Assembly (NCBI RefSeq): GCF_000482785.1
Contig: NZ_AXWS01000007.1
Coordinates: forward strand, 868,001-932,000
DNA: 64,000 nucleotides
Source of the DNA: Derxia gummosa DSM 723
GTDB taxonomy: Bacteria > Pseudomonadota > Gammaproteobacteria > Burkholderiales > Burkholderiaceae_E
Reading direction: 5' to 3'
Positions 45,089 through 54,412 of the stretch are shown one piece after another (position 1 is the first letter of the stretch; the number at the start of each line of letters is the position of its first letter). The notes beneath the pieces were generated by a model. It was given only the letters and a program-made list of their open reading frames with translations, made no database searches and was not told the DNA's origin. Made by a program: the position numbers and the translations under genes.

Positions 45089-45826
45089 TCAGAGCCCCGC
45101 GAGCCGCGCGCGCTGCTCGGGCGGCAGCGCGCCGATCAGGTCGATCACGAAGCGCTGCTGCACCTCGAAGGCATGGGCGCTGTCGTTGTCGATGGTCGAG
45201 ACGCGGAACAGCAGCCCGTCGGGAATCACGCCGCGCAGGCCGTAGCCCATCTCGGCCAGCTTCTTGTCGATGCCGCCGCGCACCACCTTGTCGCCCACCG
45301 TCGTCCAGTAGGTGACGGGCTCGGCGCGCCGGCCGCGCAGCAGGGTTTCGAGCCGGCGCACGGCGATGCGGCCGACGGGCGTGTCGAGCATGCCGTCGCG
45401 TCCGCTCAGCAGGTCGAAGCCCTGGGCCGGGTAGCAGACCTCGGGGTAGTGCATCTGGAGGCCGTCGCGCTGGTCGTTGCCGTAGGCGATCGTGAGCATC
45501 ACGCGGTCGCCGCGCGCGTTGACGTAGGTGCGCGACAGCACCTCGGCGTAGATCTGGTCGAGCGCGAACTTGCCGGGCGGATTCACCACCTGGGCCGGCG
45601 CCGGCGCGAGCCGCCAGTCGCCGAATGCCGTCGGCACCGCCGATTCGAGCCGGGGCGGGCCGATCAGGTCGGCGCGCCTGACCGTGGGCGTGAGCAGCGC
45701 CGTGCCGACGGCCGCCGCGACCATCAGCGCGCAGGCCGCGAGCGCGCGCCGCAGCGGCGGCCGCCAGGGCGCGGGCGCGCCGGCCGGCGCCGCCGTTGAC
45801 GCGTGCCGCTCGAACCGCGCGCTCAT
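45089..45826 (-). CDS. epsI: EpsI-family exosortase-associated protein
   Basis: A 245-residue protein with one N-terminal membrane helix (about 27-47) and a periplasmic EpsI domain: FGDWRLAP, YAEVLSRTYVNARGDRVMLTIAYGNDQ-type core, and QMHYPEVCYPAQGF, the conserved HxPExCxxxxG motif. EpsI domains accompany exosortases and are often fused to them. The start at 45826 overlaps the xrtB stop (ATGA). Its exact role in sorting or polysaccharide export is not established. Confidence 0.88.
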   Translation of the reverse strand: MSARFERHASTAAPAGAPAPWRPPLRRALAACALMVAAAVGTALLTPTVRRADLIGPPRLESAVPTAFGDWRLAPAPAQVVNPPGKFALDQIYAEVLSRTYVNARGDRVMLTIAYGNDQRDGLQMHYPEVCYPAQGFDLLSGRDGMLDTPVGRIAVRRLETLLRGRRAEPVTYWTTVGDKVVRGGIDKKLAEMGYGLRGVIPDGLLFRVSTIDNDSAHAFEVQQRFVIDLIGALPPEQRARLAGL

Positions 45827-46683
45827 CGCGCCTCCTTCGCAGGCAGCAGGCGACGCAGCAGACCGTCGGCCGCGATGATCAGCGCCAGCGCGCACAGGAA
45901 CAGCACGATGCCCGCGAAGCCGTGCAGAAAACCCTGCCCCGCCGCGTCGCCCAGGTGATAGGTGATGAGCGCCAGCACCGCCACCCGCACCACATTGGCG
46001 ACGAAGCCGATCGGAAACACCAGCAGCGCCAGGATCACGCCACGCGCCAGACGCGGATGCCGCACCTGGTCCAGATACAGCAGCCCGAGCGATTCGAGCG
46101 AGAACAGCGTCTGCAAGCCCGCGCAGGCGTCAGCCACGAGCAGGTCGTACTGGCCGATGGAGATGATCACGCCCGAGCGCGCGATCGGATAACCGAGCGG
46201 CTGGAGCAGCCCGACCACCGAGGCCGACACCGCCGCCTTCATCGGCTGCGTGAGCGCGGCCACCACCGCGGCCGGTAGCGGAATCATGAACAGCAGGAAC
46301 ACGAGCGGGAACGCGAAGTGCGGCAGCGCGCGCGCGCCGCGCAGCAGGGCGATCGAGGCCGCCACCATCACGATGAGCGAGCCCAGCTCGAACATCAGCA
46401 CGCCCTGAGAACGCCCGAGCGCGTACATCAGCAGCCCGAGCGCGAGCAGCGACCAGCCCGTCACGCCGCGCCGACCGGTGGTGGGCGGCAGCGTCTGCCA
46501 GCGCTGCCAGATCAGCCAGCCGCTCACCGCCAGCACCAGCGGTCCCTGGCTCTGCTCGCTGCTCTGCCAGAGCGTGCGCGACAGGTCGAGCAGGCTGGGC
46601 GCATAGAGCGCCACCAGTCCGACCACGAACAGCAGCAGCGTGGCGGACGGCAGCGACTTGGGGGCGGACAGAGGGGCGTTCAT
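45823..46683 (-). CDS. xrtB: Exosortase B
   Basis: A 286-residue polytopic membrane protein of the exosortase/archaeosortase family. The predicted catalytic triad is C187 (VADACAGLQTL), R233 (FVANVVRVAVL) and H254 (GFLHGFAGI), each in a membrane-edge context as in the family. Exosortases process PEP-CTERM-type sorting signals. B-type enzymes usually sit in exopolysaccharide loci with EpsI and EpsD, which are present here, but no polysaccharide genes are. Both ends overlap neighbours by four bases. Confidence 0.88.
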   Translation of the reverse strand: MNAPLSAPKSLPSATLLLFVVGLVALYAPSLLDLSRTLWQSSEQSQGPLVLAVSGWLIWQRWQTLPPTTGRRGVTGWSLLALGLLMYALGRSQGVLMFELGSLIVMVAASIALLRGARALPHFAFPLVFLLFMIPLPAAVVAALTQPMKAAVSASVVGLLQPLGYPIARSGVIISIGQYDLLVADACAGLQTLFSLESLGLLYLDQVRHPRLARGVILALLVFPIGFVANVVRVAVLALITYHLGDAAGQGFLHGFAGIVLFLCALALIIAADGLLRRLLPAKEAR

Positions 46684-47786
46684 GGCCGCGGGCCGGGCTG
46701 GGCCGCTGGGGGCATGGTGCCCGGCGCGGGGGGCATGGCGGGCATCGCGCCCGTCGGCGCGAGTGGTGCGGCAGGCATGCCGGCGCCCGTGCCGCCAGGC
46801 GCGGCGCCGAGGCCACCGGCCGCGCCGCCCGCCTCGCCCGGCGTGGCGCCGAAGCCGGTCGGCATTTCGCTCGCGCCCCCGAGGCTCGGCGTCGCGGCGC
46901 CGCCCGGTGCCGCGCCGGGCGCGCCGTCCACGCCCGGCGGACGCCGGCCCATGTCGGCGAACTCGCCCATGAATTCGATCTTCGCGCCGTCGCGCAGCGC
47001 GCGGACTTCCTGCTGCTCGACCCGCGCCACGCGCTCGCGCAGTAGCAGCTGTTCGATCGCCGGCCGTGCCAGGTCGAGCGACACCGGCGCCGGCGTGGCG
47101 CCCGTCAGCCTCAGCACCACGAGCGCGCGCGGGTTGGAGAACACCTGGCTCTCGCCGGCCGGCATGTCCTTCAGCCGGTTGAGCATCGCGGCCGGCAGCT
47201 GCTCGGCCGGGCGCTTCGCGCTGCGCAGCGCGAAGGGCGTGCCGCGCGCGGACAGCCAGTCGGCGATCGCGCCGGCCGCCGGCTTGCGCGCCACGAAGGC
47301 ATCGAGCGCCTCGCCCAGACCGGGCGCCGGCTCGATGGTGAACTCGTCCAGCGCATAGATGCGCCGGTCGCGGAACACCGCCGGGTTCTTGTCGTAGAAG
47401 GCGCTGACCTCGGCGTCGTCGGGCTTGTGCTCGAGCGCGCGGCGCTGTTCGAGATAGGCGCTGGCGAGGATCTGGCGCTTCGCCGCCTCGACGGCGCGCA
47501 GCACGCGCGGGTCGTCGTCGAGCTTGGCCTTCCTGGCGCGCTGCACCAGCAGTTCCTGGGTCACGAGGCCGTCGAGCACGCGGCGCGCGGCGACGCCGGT
47601 CTGGTCGGGCGGGATGCGGCCGGCCTGGGCCGCGAGCACGTCGTTGATCTGGTGGACCGAGATCTCGCTGTCGTTGACGCGCGCGGCGGTCTGCGTGGGC
47701 GCCTTGTCGGCGGAGCTGCCACCGCAGCCGGCGAGCAGGCCGGCCAGCGCGACAGCGATCAGGGTCGGACGAACGATTCGGCGCAT
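46680..47786 (-). CDS. epsD: EpsD-type peptidyl-prolyl isomerase lipoprotein
   Basis: A 368-residue lipoprotein: signal with lipobox LLAGC (C21), then a SurA/PpiD-like region (VNDSEISVHQINDVLAAQ, and LVTQELLVQRARKAKLDDDPRV). The parvulin core appears shortened, as in EpsD proteins of exosortase loci. The last 90 residues are a Gly/Pro/Ala-rich low-complexity tail. It heads the epsD-xrtB-epsI operon and overlaps xrtB in an ATGA junction. mgtE ends 29 bases upstream and may read into it. Confidence 0.8.
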   Translation of the reverse strand: MRRIVRPTLIAVALAGLLAGCGGSSADKAPTQTAARVNDSEISVHQINDVLAAQAGRIPPDQTGVAARRVLDGLVTQELLVQRARKAKLDDDPRVLRAVEAAKRQILASAYLEQRRALEHKPDDAEVSAFYDKNPAVFRDRRIYALDEFTIEPAPGLGEALDAFVARKPAAGAIADWLSARGTPFALRSAKRPAEQLPAAMLNRLKDMPAGESQVFSNPRALVVLRLTGATPAPVSLDLARPAIEQLLLRERVARVEQQEVRALRDGAKIEFMGEFADMGRRPPGVDGAPGAAPGGAATPSLGGASEMPTGFGATPGEAGGAAGGLGAAPGGTGAGMPAAPLAPTGAMPAMPPAPGTMPPAAQPGPRP

Positions 47787-47814
47787 GCCGTTCCTCGTGA
47801 TGCCCCGGAGGGCA

Positions 47815-49476
47815 TCAGCTGAAGAACAGCGTGGCCAGCCCCAGGAAGATGAAAAAGCCGCCCGAATCGGTCGTGAAGGTGAGCAGCACCGACGAGCCCA
47901 TCGCCGGATCGCGTCCGAGCTTCTTGAGCAGCATCGGCACCGCCATGCCCACGGCCGCGCCCACCAGCATGTTGAGCACCATCGCCATGAACATCACGGT
48001 GCCGAGCTTGAGCACGTAGGGCGCGCTGAAATACAGCAGCACCGCGAAGGTGGCGGCCACCGTGCCCCAAACCACGCCGTTGGCGAGCGCCACGGCCAGC
48101 TCCTTGAGCATGAGCCGGCGCACGTTGGCGGGGGTGATCTGGCCGAGCGCGATCGAGCGGATGAGCAGCGTCATGGTCTGGTTGCCCGAGTTGCCGGCGA
48201 TGCCGGCCACGATGGGCATGAGGGCGGCCAGCGCCACGATGCGCTCGATCGTGCCCTCGAAGGCGCCGATCACGCGGCTCGCGAAGAAGGCGGTACCCAT
48301 GTTGATTCCCAGCCATAGCCAGCGATTCTTCGCAGACTCCCAGACCGACGAGAACATGTCCTCCTCCTCGCGCAGACCGGCGGCGGAAAGCACCTGCTCC
48401 TCGGTTTCCTCACGGATGACGTCGACAATCTCGGCCACGGTCAGCCGGCCGATCAGGCGGCCGCGCCGGTCGATGACGGGCGCCGACACGAAGTCATAGC
48501 GCTCGAAGGCCTGGGCGGCATCGCTGGCGTCGTCCTCGGCGTGCAGGGTGAAGATCTCCGTCTGCATCAGGTCGGCCACCGTGGCGTCGGGGTCGTTGAC
48601 GAGCAGGGTGTTGAGCGAGAGCGCGCCCTTGAGGTGGTCGTCGCGGTCGATGACGAACACCTGGTCGGTGTGGTCGGGCAGTTCGTCGAACAGGCGCAGG
48701 TAGCGCAGCACCGTCTCCAGCGTCACGTCGTCGCGGATGGTGACCATCTCGAACACCATGCGCGCGCCGACCGAGCCTTCCTCGAAGCTGAGCGCGGCGC
48801 GGAAGTCCTCGCGCTCCTCGGTGGTGAGGCTTTGCGTGACCTCGTCGATGACGGCCTGGGGCAGCAGCGGCGCCAGGTCGGCGAGCTGGTCGGCGTCGAG
48901 CGCGGCGGCGATCTGCACCAGCCGTTCGTGCGACAGCGCCTCGACCAGCGATTCGCACACGGCCTCGCTGGCTTCGAGCAGCACCTCGCCGAGGGTTTCG
49001 GCATCGGCCTCGGGCGCGACCAAGCCCCAGACCTCGGCGCGGTCGTCGGGCGGCAGGGCTTCGAGCACGTAGGCGATGTCGGCCGGGTGCAGGTCGTCGA
49101 TGACGGCGCGCAGCTCGGCCTCGTGCTGCTTGTGGGTGAGACGCGAGACGAGTTCGTGGCGCGCGTCGTCCTCGGCGAAATGCTGGCGCTCGGTGATCTG
49201 CTGGACGATGTGCTGGCGGTGCAGCAGGCGCTGGACCTGGGCCAGCGCGCGCTGGGCGACATCGGGGTCGCGCGGCATGGGTTCGTGGGCCGGCTCCTCG
49301 GGTTCGGTGGCGGCTTCGGAGGCTGGCCTGGCGGCATCGGGCACGGCGGCACCGGCGGGCGGCGCCGCGACGGTCTCGGCGGAGTCGGCGACGGGCCGGG
49401 CCGATACGGCGGCATCGGCCGTGCCGGGCGGCGCGGCGGCTTCGGGCAGGGACGGACGGTCTTGTTCTTCTGGCAT
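47815..49476 (-). CDS. mgtE: Magnesium transporter MgtE
   Basis: A 553-residue Mg2+ channel. After an Ala/Pro/Glu-rich N-terminal extension of about 70 residues comes the MgtE N superhelical domain (HPADIAYVLEALPPDDRAEVW), a CBS pair (VFVIDRDDHLKGALSLNTLL, FVSAPVIDRRGRLIGRLTV) that senses Mg2+, and a five-helix membrane domain with AGIAGNSGNQTMTL and TTDSGGFFIFLGLATLF. The start at 49476 follows AGGAAG. It is longer than the typical 450-480 residues because of the N-terminal extension. Confidence 0.93.
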   Translation of the reverse strand: MPEEQDRPSLPEAAAPPGTADAAVSARPVADSAETVAAPPAGAAVPDAARPASEAATEPEEPAHEPMPRDPDVAQRALAQVQRLLHRQHIVQQITERQHFAEDDARHELVSRLTHKQHEAELRAVIDDLHPADIAYVLEALPPDDRAEVWGLVAPEADAETLGEVLLEASEAVCESLVEALSHERLVQIAAALDADQLADLAPLLPQAVIDEVTQSLTTEEREDFRAALSFEEGSVGARMVFEMVTIRDDVTLETVLRYLRLFDELPDHTDQVFVIDRDDHLKGALSLNTLLVNDPDATVADLMQTEIFTLHAEDDASDAAQAFERYDFVSAPVIDRRGRLIGRLTVAEIVDVIREETEEQVLSAAGLREEEDMFSSVWESAKNRWLWLGINMGTAFFASRVIGAFEGTIERIVALAALMPIVAGIAGNSGNQTMTLLIRSIALGQITPANVRRLMLKELAVALANGVVWGTVAATFAVLLYFSAPYVLKLGTVMFMAMVLNMLVGAAVGMAVPMLLKKLGRDPAMGSSVLLTFTTDSGGFFIFLGLATLFFS

Positions 49477-49594
49477 CGCGGTCGCTTCCTGTCTCGGTCT
49501 CGGCGGAGGGGCGGTCGATGCTAGCGCAGGCGACGTGACGGGCGCCCGCGCTTGCGGGCCGACTCGGCATGGATGTGCGGTTACGGGCGGCATC

Positions 49595-49610
49595 GCCACC
49601 CACAGGTGGC
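49595..49610 (-). terminator. Hairpin after cdd
   Basis: GCCACC (49595-49600) and GGTGGC (49605-49610) pair around CACA, 27 bases after the cdd stop. There is no T-run, so it is a weak candidate. Confidence 0.35.
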
Positions 49611-49637
49611 ATCACCACCGCGGGCGTGGCAATCGAC

Positions 49638-50138
49638 TCAGTCGCGCCGCGCGGCGGGAGCGTCGGCGCCCGCGCCCGTCGCGGCATCGCCCGGCGCGCC
49701 GCGCGCCCCGGCCGCGCCGAGCGCCGCCGGATCGAAAGCGCCGGGCAGCAGCGCGCCGGCCGTCGTCACCGCCACCGCGCCGTCGAGGTTGGCGAGCAGC
49801 ACTTCCAGCCCGGGCCCGCCCAGCTCGTGCATCACCTGGCGACAGGCGCCGCAGGGCGCGATCGGCCCCGGCGTCGCGCCGATCACCGCCAGCCGGATGA
49901 AGTCGCCAGCCCGCGCGCCGGCCGCGATCGCGTTGAAGAAGGCGCCGCGCTCGGCGCAGTTGCACAGGCCGTAGGACGCGTTCTCCACATTGCAGCCGGC
50001 GTGCACCCGCCCGTCGGCGCCGAGCAGCGCCGCGCCGACGCGAAAGCGCGAGTACGGCGCATGGGCCCGTTCGCGCGCGGCGCGGGCGGCCTCGATGAGG
50101 GCAAGCTGGTCGGGGCGGAACTGGGAGGCGGCTGTCAT
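49638..50138 (-). CDS. cdd: Cytidine deaminase
   Basis: A 166-residue zinc enzyme converting cytidine and deoxycytidine to uridine forms. The active site reads NCAERGAFF (C61, E63) with the second pair of Zn ligands in PCGACRQV (C96, C99), and CNVENASYG before it. The last 30 residues are an Ala/Gly tail beyond the usual family end. The ATG at 50138 has GGAG six bases upstream; an ATG at 50147 has none. Confidence 0.93.
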   Translation of the reverse strand: MTAASQFRPDQLALIEAARAARERAHAPYSRFRVGAALLGADGRVHAGCNVENASYGLCNCAERGAFFNAIAAGARAGDFIRLAVIGATPGPIAPCGACRQVMHELGGPGLEVLLANLDGAVAVTTAGALLPGAFDPAALGAAGARGAPGDAATGAGADAPAARRD

Positions 50139-50374
50139 GGGCTCCATCTTCCGCCATCGGCGCGCGCGGGCAGCGCGCATCGGCGCACACCGCGCGGCCG
50201 CCGCTCAAGCCGGCCGTCGGGCATGCCGTCAACCCGGCAGGCCGTCATCTCGCACATCGCCCCTACAACGGGTATGACGGAAATGCCCCCATCAATCTCG
50301 GGTGAAAGCCGGGCGCGCTACACCGCCGGGCATCGGGCCGCCACCATCGGCCCGCCATGACGAGGAGCCGGTCC

Positions 50375-51460
50375 ATGCAGCGCCCCCTTGCACTTGCCGC
50401 ACTCGCGCGTGTCGCGCGGCACCTGGCCGCGGTTCCGCCCGCCGCCCGTCTGCGCCGCGCCGCCGGCGTCACCCTGCTGTTCTGCGCCACCGTCGCGCGC
50501 GCCGGCGACTGGACGGCCATCGACAGTCACGCCCTCGCCGCCGCCCCGGCCGACGAGCGCGACGTGTCCAGCCTCGCGCGCTACCTCGGCCGGGCCGCGC
50601 GCAGCGATGCCGAACGGCTGCGCGCCGCCTACCGCTGGGTCAGCGACCGCATCACCTACGACGCCATCGCCTACCGCGACCGCCAGGCCGAGTTCGTCGA
50701 GGCCGACCAGGTGCTCGCGAGCCGCAAGGCCGTGTGCGGCGGCTTCGTCAAGCTCTACACCGAGCTGGCGCGCGAGCTGGGCGTGCGCACCCGCGTCATC
50801 CGCGGCTATGCCAAGGAACCGGGCCACGAGCCGGGACGCGAGATCCCCGCGCCCAACCACTCGTGGATCGCGGTGCAGATCGACGGGCAATGGCGCTTCA
50901 TCGATCCGACCTGGGGCGCCGGCACCGCCGATGCCGACGGCCATGCCGACAAGCAGTTCTCCGAATTCGAGTTCCTGGCCGAGCCCGACGCCTTCGCCTT
51001 CACCCACTACCCGTCGCGCGAGGACGACTTCCTCTACAGCCAGCGCTTCAGCAAGCAGCAGTTCGAGCGCCTGAGCGCGCCGGTCGAGCGGCTGGTGGAG
51101 TTCGGCGTGGCGCCGGGCCTGCTGCTGGGGCGGGCGGTGACGCCCGGCTTCGACGGCTTTGCCGAAGCCTTCGACGTGCCGGCCGGCCTGGTACGCGACC
51201 TGCACGTGCCGCTCGATGGCCGGCTCGCGGCGGGGCCGGAGCACGACTTCGAACTCAACGCCCCCGAGGCCGACGATGTCGCCCTCATCGACGGCGACCG
51301 CTGGCTGCACTTCGAGCGCGAGGGCGCGCACTTCCGGCTGCGCTCGGCGGTGGGCGCCGGGCGCGACGTGCAGCTGGCGCTGCATCTGCCGGGGCGGCCG
51401 GCCTATCTCACCTTCATGCGCTACGGCGTCACCACGCCGGCCGGTCTGGCGGCGCGCTGA
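50375..51460 (+). CDS. Exported transglutaminase-like protein
   Basis: A 361-residue protein with an N-terminal secretion-type segment (about 28-43, AAGVTLLFCATVARA). The transglutaminase/peptidase-like core keeps the Cys-His-Asp triad: C121 (KAVCGGFVKLY), H162 (NHSWIAVQ) and D177 (WRFIDPTWG). The C-terminal half resembles the partner domain seen in KY-type bacterial transglutaminases. The second ATG (50375) is preferred because GAGGAG lies seven bases upstream. The natural substrate is unknown; the ushA-like gene follows 38 bases later. Confidence 0.82.
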   Translation: MQRPLALAALARVARHLAAVPPAARLRRAAGVTLLFCATVARAGDWTAIDSHALAAAPADERDVSSLARYLGRAARSDAERLRAAYRWVSDRITYDAIAYRDRQAEFVEADQVLASRKAVCGGFVKLYTELARELGVRTRVIRGYAKEPGHEPGREIPAPNHSWIAVQIDGQWRFIDPTWGAGTADADGHADKQFSEFEFLAEPDAFAFTHYPSREDDFLYSQRFSKQQFERLSAPVERLVEFGVAPGLLLGRAVTPGFDGFAEAFDVPAGLVRDLHVPLDGRLAAGPEHDFELNAPEADDVALIDGDRWLHFEREGAHFRLRSAVGAGRDVQLALHLPGRPAYLTFMRYGVTTPAGLAAR

Positions 51461-51498
51461 GCATCGGCGCTTCATCGGGCGGGCTTACCATCCGTCGG

Positions 51499-53334
51499 AT
51501 GAAAACGCCTCATCTCCTCGCGCTTGCCCTCGCCGCGGGCGTCCTGACCGGCGGCGGCCCGGCCCTTGCCGCCACCGCGCCCTCACCCGCCTCCGCTTCC
51601 GTCGCCGCCGCCAGTGGCGCGACGGCCAAGACCAGTCCCAACGCGCCGATCCCTCTGCGACTCGTCGCGGTCAACGACTTCCACGGCAACCTCGAAGCCG
51701 GCCGACTCACGCTGACCGTGCGCGAGCCGCAGGCGCGCGACAAGCCGCTCAAGCTCAACGCAGGCGGGGCGCCGGCGCTGGCCGGCATGGTCACGCAGCT
51801 GCGCGTGGGCGCGCCGCACACCATCTTCTTCTCGGCCGGCGACCTGGTGGGCGCGGCGCCGCTGGTCTCGACGCTGTACCGGCACGAGCCGACCGTCGAG
51901 GTGATGAACAAGCTCGGGCTCGATTTCAACGTGCTCGGCAACCATGAATTCGACGCCGGCCGCGTCGAGTTGCAACGCCTGATGCGCGGCGGCTGCGGCG
52001 GCAACGAGCCGCATTCGGCGAGCGAAAGCTGCGCCCTGCACCACTACGAAGGCTCGAAGTTCGCGTGGCTGTCGGCCAACGTGAAGCGCGCCGACGGCGC
52101 CACGCTGGTGCCGGCCGACGTGGTGCGCACCGTGGGCGGCGTGAAGGTCGGCTTCATCGGCGCGACCACCCGCGACACGCCGGGCATGGTGATGCGCTCG
52201 GGCATCGCCGGCCTGAGCTTCGACGACGAAGCCGACGCCATCAACGCCCGCGTCGCGGCGCTGCGCCGGCGCGGCGTCGAGGCCATCGTGGCGGTGCTGC
52301 ACGAAGGCGGCGAACTCGCGCGCGACAACGACCTGCCCGGCGACTGGAACGATCCCGGCTGCCCCGGCGCGAGCGGGCGCATCTTCGAACTGGCCAAGCG
52401 CATCGCGCCCCAGGTCGATGCGATCTTCTCGGCCCACACCCATCAGGGCTATGCCTGCGTGATGGACGGCCGCCCCATCGTGCAGGCCACGTCCTACGGA
52501 CGCGGGCTGGCGGTGGTGGACCTCGCCATCGACCCGCGCTCGCGCGACGTGATCCGCGAGCGCACGCGCGCCGTCAACCTGCCGGTCGTCAACGGCCAGA
52601 CCGACATGGACGCGCGCCGCCGCCTCGCCGCCGCGCTGCCGCCCGAACTCGGCCATGTGCTCGTCAGCGCGCGCGACGACAAGAACGTCGCCGCCCTCGT
52701 CGAGCGCTATGCCCGACTGGCCGCGCCGCGCGCCAACCGCGAACTCGGCAAGCTCGACGGCGCCTTCACCCGCGCCGGCGCCGACAAGGGCGATTCGACC
52801 GCCGGCCGCCTCATCGCCGATGCCCAGCTTGCCGCCACGCGCGAGCACGCGGGCGCCCAGCTCGCGTTCATGAACAGCGGCGGCGTGCGCGCCGACCTCG
52901 ACTGCGGCCGCCCCGGCTGCGGCCTCACCTTCGGTCAGGCCTTCGTCGCCCAACCCTTCGGCAACACGCTGGTCACCCTCACGCTCACCGGCGCCGAGCT
53001 GAAGGAGCTGCTCGAAAGCCAGCAGCGCCCCGGCGACGCGCTGCCGCGCTTCCTCCAGCCCTCGTCCAACCTCAGCTACACCTGGCGCCAGCAGGCGCCG
53101 CACGGCGAACACGTCGACGAACTGCGCCTGGACGGCAAGCCGATCGCGGCCGACGCGAAGCTGCGCATCACGGTCAACAACTACCTCGCGGAGGGCGGCG
53201 ACGGCCATGCGCTGCTGCGCGAAGGCCGCGACCGCGTGACCGGCCCGGGCGACCTCGACGCGCTGGCCGCCTTCCTGCGCGCGAAGTCGCCGCTCAAGCC
53301 CGACGACAAGACGCGCATCCGCTACGTACCTTGA
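51499..53334 (+). CDS. UshA-type periplasmic 5'-nucleotidase
   Basis: A 611-residue exported metallophosphoesterase with a signal peptide (cleavage after about residue 25, ALAA). The metal site reads VAVNDFHGNLE (D60, H62), SAGDLVG (D115), LGNHEFD (N148, H149) and SAHTHQGY. The C-terminal 5'-nucleotidase substrate domain has NSGGVRADLD and VAQPFGNTLV. It would release nucleosides from extracellular nucleotides or split UDP-sugars. A small Cys-rich insert (GGCGGNEPHSASESCAL) follows the GNHEFD motif. A hairpin follows its stop. Confidence 0.9.
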   Translation: MKTPHLLALALAAGVLTGGGPALAATAPSPASASVAAASGATAKTSPNAPIPLRLVAVNDFHGNLEAGRLTLTVREPQARDKPLKLNAGGAPALAGMVTQLRVGAPHTIFFSAGDLVGAAPLVSTLYRHEPTVEVMNKLGLDFNVLGNHEFDAGRVELQRLMRGGCGGNEPHSASESCALHHYEGSKFAWLSANVKRADGATLVPADVVRTVGGVKVGFIGATTRDTPGMVMRSGIAGLSFDDEADAINARVAALRRRGVEAIVAVLHEGGELARDNDLPGDWNDPGCPGASGRIFELAKRIAPQVDAIFSAHTHQGYACVMDGRPIVQATSYGRGLAVVDLAIDPRSRDVIRERTRAVNLPVVNGQTDMDARRRLAAALPPELGHVLVSARDDKNVAALVERYARLAAPRANRELGKLDGAFTRAGADKGDSTAGRLIADAQLAATREHAGAQLAFMNSGGVRADLDCGRPGCGLTFGQAFVAQPFGNTLVTLTLTGAELKELLESQQRPGDALPRFLQPSSNLSYTWRQQAPHGEHVDELRLDGKPIAADAKLRITVNNYLAEGGDGHALLREGRDRVTGPGDLDALAAFLRAKSPLKPDDKTRIRYVP

Positions 53335-53340
53335 AAGACC

Positions 53341-53358
53341 AGCCCCGGACTCGGGGCT
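53341..53358 (+). terminator. Terminator hairpin of the ushA-like gene
   Basis: AGCCCCG (53341-53347) pairs with CGGGGCT (53352-53358) around GACT, followed by TCCCTTC. It starts seven bases after the stop codon. Confidence 0.6.
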
Positions 53359-53404
53359 TCCCTTCATGGCCGGCGTGGCGGCTGCGATTCAGAATCGCGT
53401 GGCC

Positions 53405-54331
53405 ATGCACGACTTTCATTCACCCATGAATGGCAGCGCCGACGAGCTCGACTGGTCGCTGCTGCACTGCCTGCTCGCCATCGTCGAGGCCGGCTCGCTC
53501 ACCGCCGCCGCCACACGGCTCGGCATCAGCCAGCCCACGCTCACGCGCTCGCTCGCGCGGCTGGAAGCCGCCGTCGGCGCCGAGCTGCTGGTGCGCAACG
53601 CGCGCGGCGTCACCACCACCGAAGCCGGCCAGATCGCGCTCGAAGGCGCGCGCCGCATGCAGGCCGCCGCGCAATCGCTCGCGCTCGATCTGCTCGGCAC
53701 CGCCGACCGCCTCGCCGGCACCATCCGCCTCACCGCCAGCAAGCTCACCGCCACCTATCTGCTGCCGCGCCTGCTCGCGCCGCTGCTGCACACGCATCCG
53801 GAAATCGAGATCGAGATCGTCGCCAGCGACGCGATCGAGCAGATGGCCGAGGGCGAGGCCCATCTGGCGCTGCGCCATTCGCGGCCCACGCAGGCCGACC
53901 TCATCGCGCGCCATCTCGGCGCGCTGGAGGTGCGCGCCTTCGCCCATGCCCACTATCTCGCGCGCCACGAAGGCCGCATCGACCCGGCGCGCATGAACGA
54001 ATACGACTGGATCGGCTACGAGCGCTCCGACCTGCTGATCCGCGGCTTTCGCGATGCCGGCATCGAGGTCACGCGCAACTTCTTCCGCTTCCGCTGCGAC
54101 GACAGCGCCACCAACTGGCAGATGGCGCTCGCGGGCTTCGGCATCGCCTTCGCGCCCAGCGCCATCGCCGAACGCTTCGACGGCATGCTCCCCGCCCTGC
54201 CCGACAACTACACGACGCGCCTGCCGGTATGGATCGTCGGGCACCGCAGCACGCGCGGCAGCGCGCGCGTCAAGCTGCTGCGCGACACGCTCGCCCAGGG
54301 CCTCGCGCCGATGCTCGACGGGCGGGAGTAG
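53405..54331 (+). CDS. LysR-family transcriptional regulator
   Basis: About 308 residues: an N-terminal winged HTH (LLHCLLAIVEAGSLTAAATRLGISQPTLTRSLARLE) and a LysR substrate-binding domain to the end. The start is unsure. ATG 53366 would lie just behind the terminator hairpin and add 13 residues; 53405 and 53426 are both possible, and none has a good ribosome site. The target is unknown; the nearest genes on either side are the ushA-like gene and the spoVR operon. Confidence 0.85.
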   Translation: MHDFHSPMNGSADELDWSLLHCLLAIVEAGSLTAAATRLGISQPTLTRSLARLEAAVGAELLVRNARGVTTTEAGQIALEGARRMQAAAQSLALDLLGTADRLAGTIRLTASKLTATYLLPRLLAPLLHTHPEIEIEIVASDAIEQMAEGEAHLALRHSRPTQADLIARHLGALEVRAFAHAHYLARHEGRIDPARMNEYDWIGYERSDLLIRGFRDAGIEVTRNFFRFRCDDSATNWQMALAGFGIAFAPSAIAERFDGMLPALPDNYTTRLPVWIVGHRSTRGSARVKLLRDTLAQGLAPMLDGRE

Positions 54332-54412
54332 GTCGCGCGCGCCTGGGCGCCGCGCGGCGGAGGCGCGCGTGGTGCCAAACCCCGTTGCCACGGGTGTCGT
54401 CGCGCCCCGTTA

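Noticed and set aside
49544-49560. CCCGC-GCTT-GCGGG hairpin between mgtE and cdd
   Set aside because: Only a short GC stem without a T-run; expected by chance in such GC-rich sequence.
51583-53367. Long minus-strand open frame opposite the UshA-type gene
   Set aside because: Gly/Arg/Val-rich without motifs; a shadow of a clear metallophosphoesterase.
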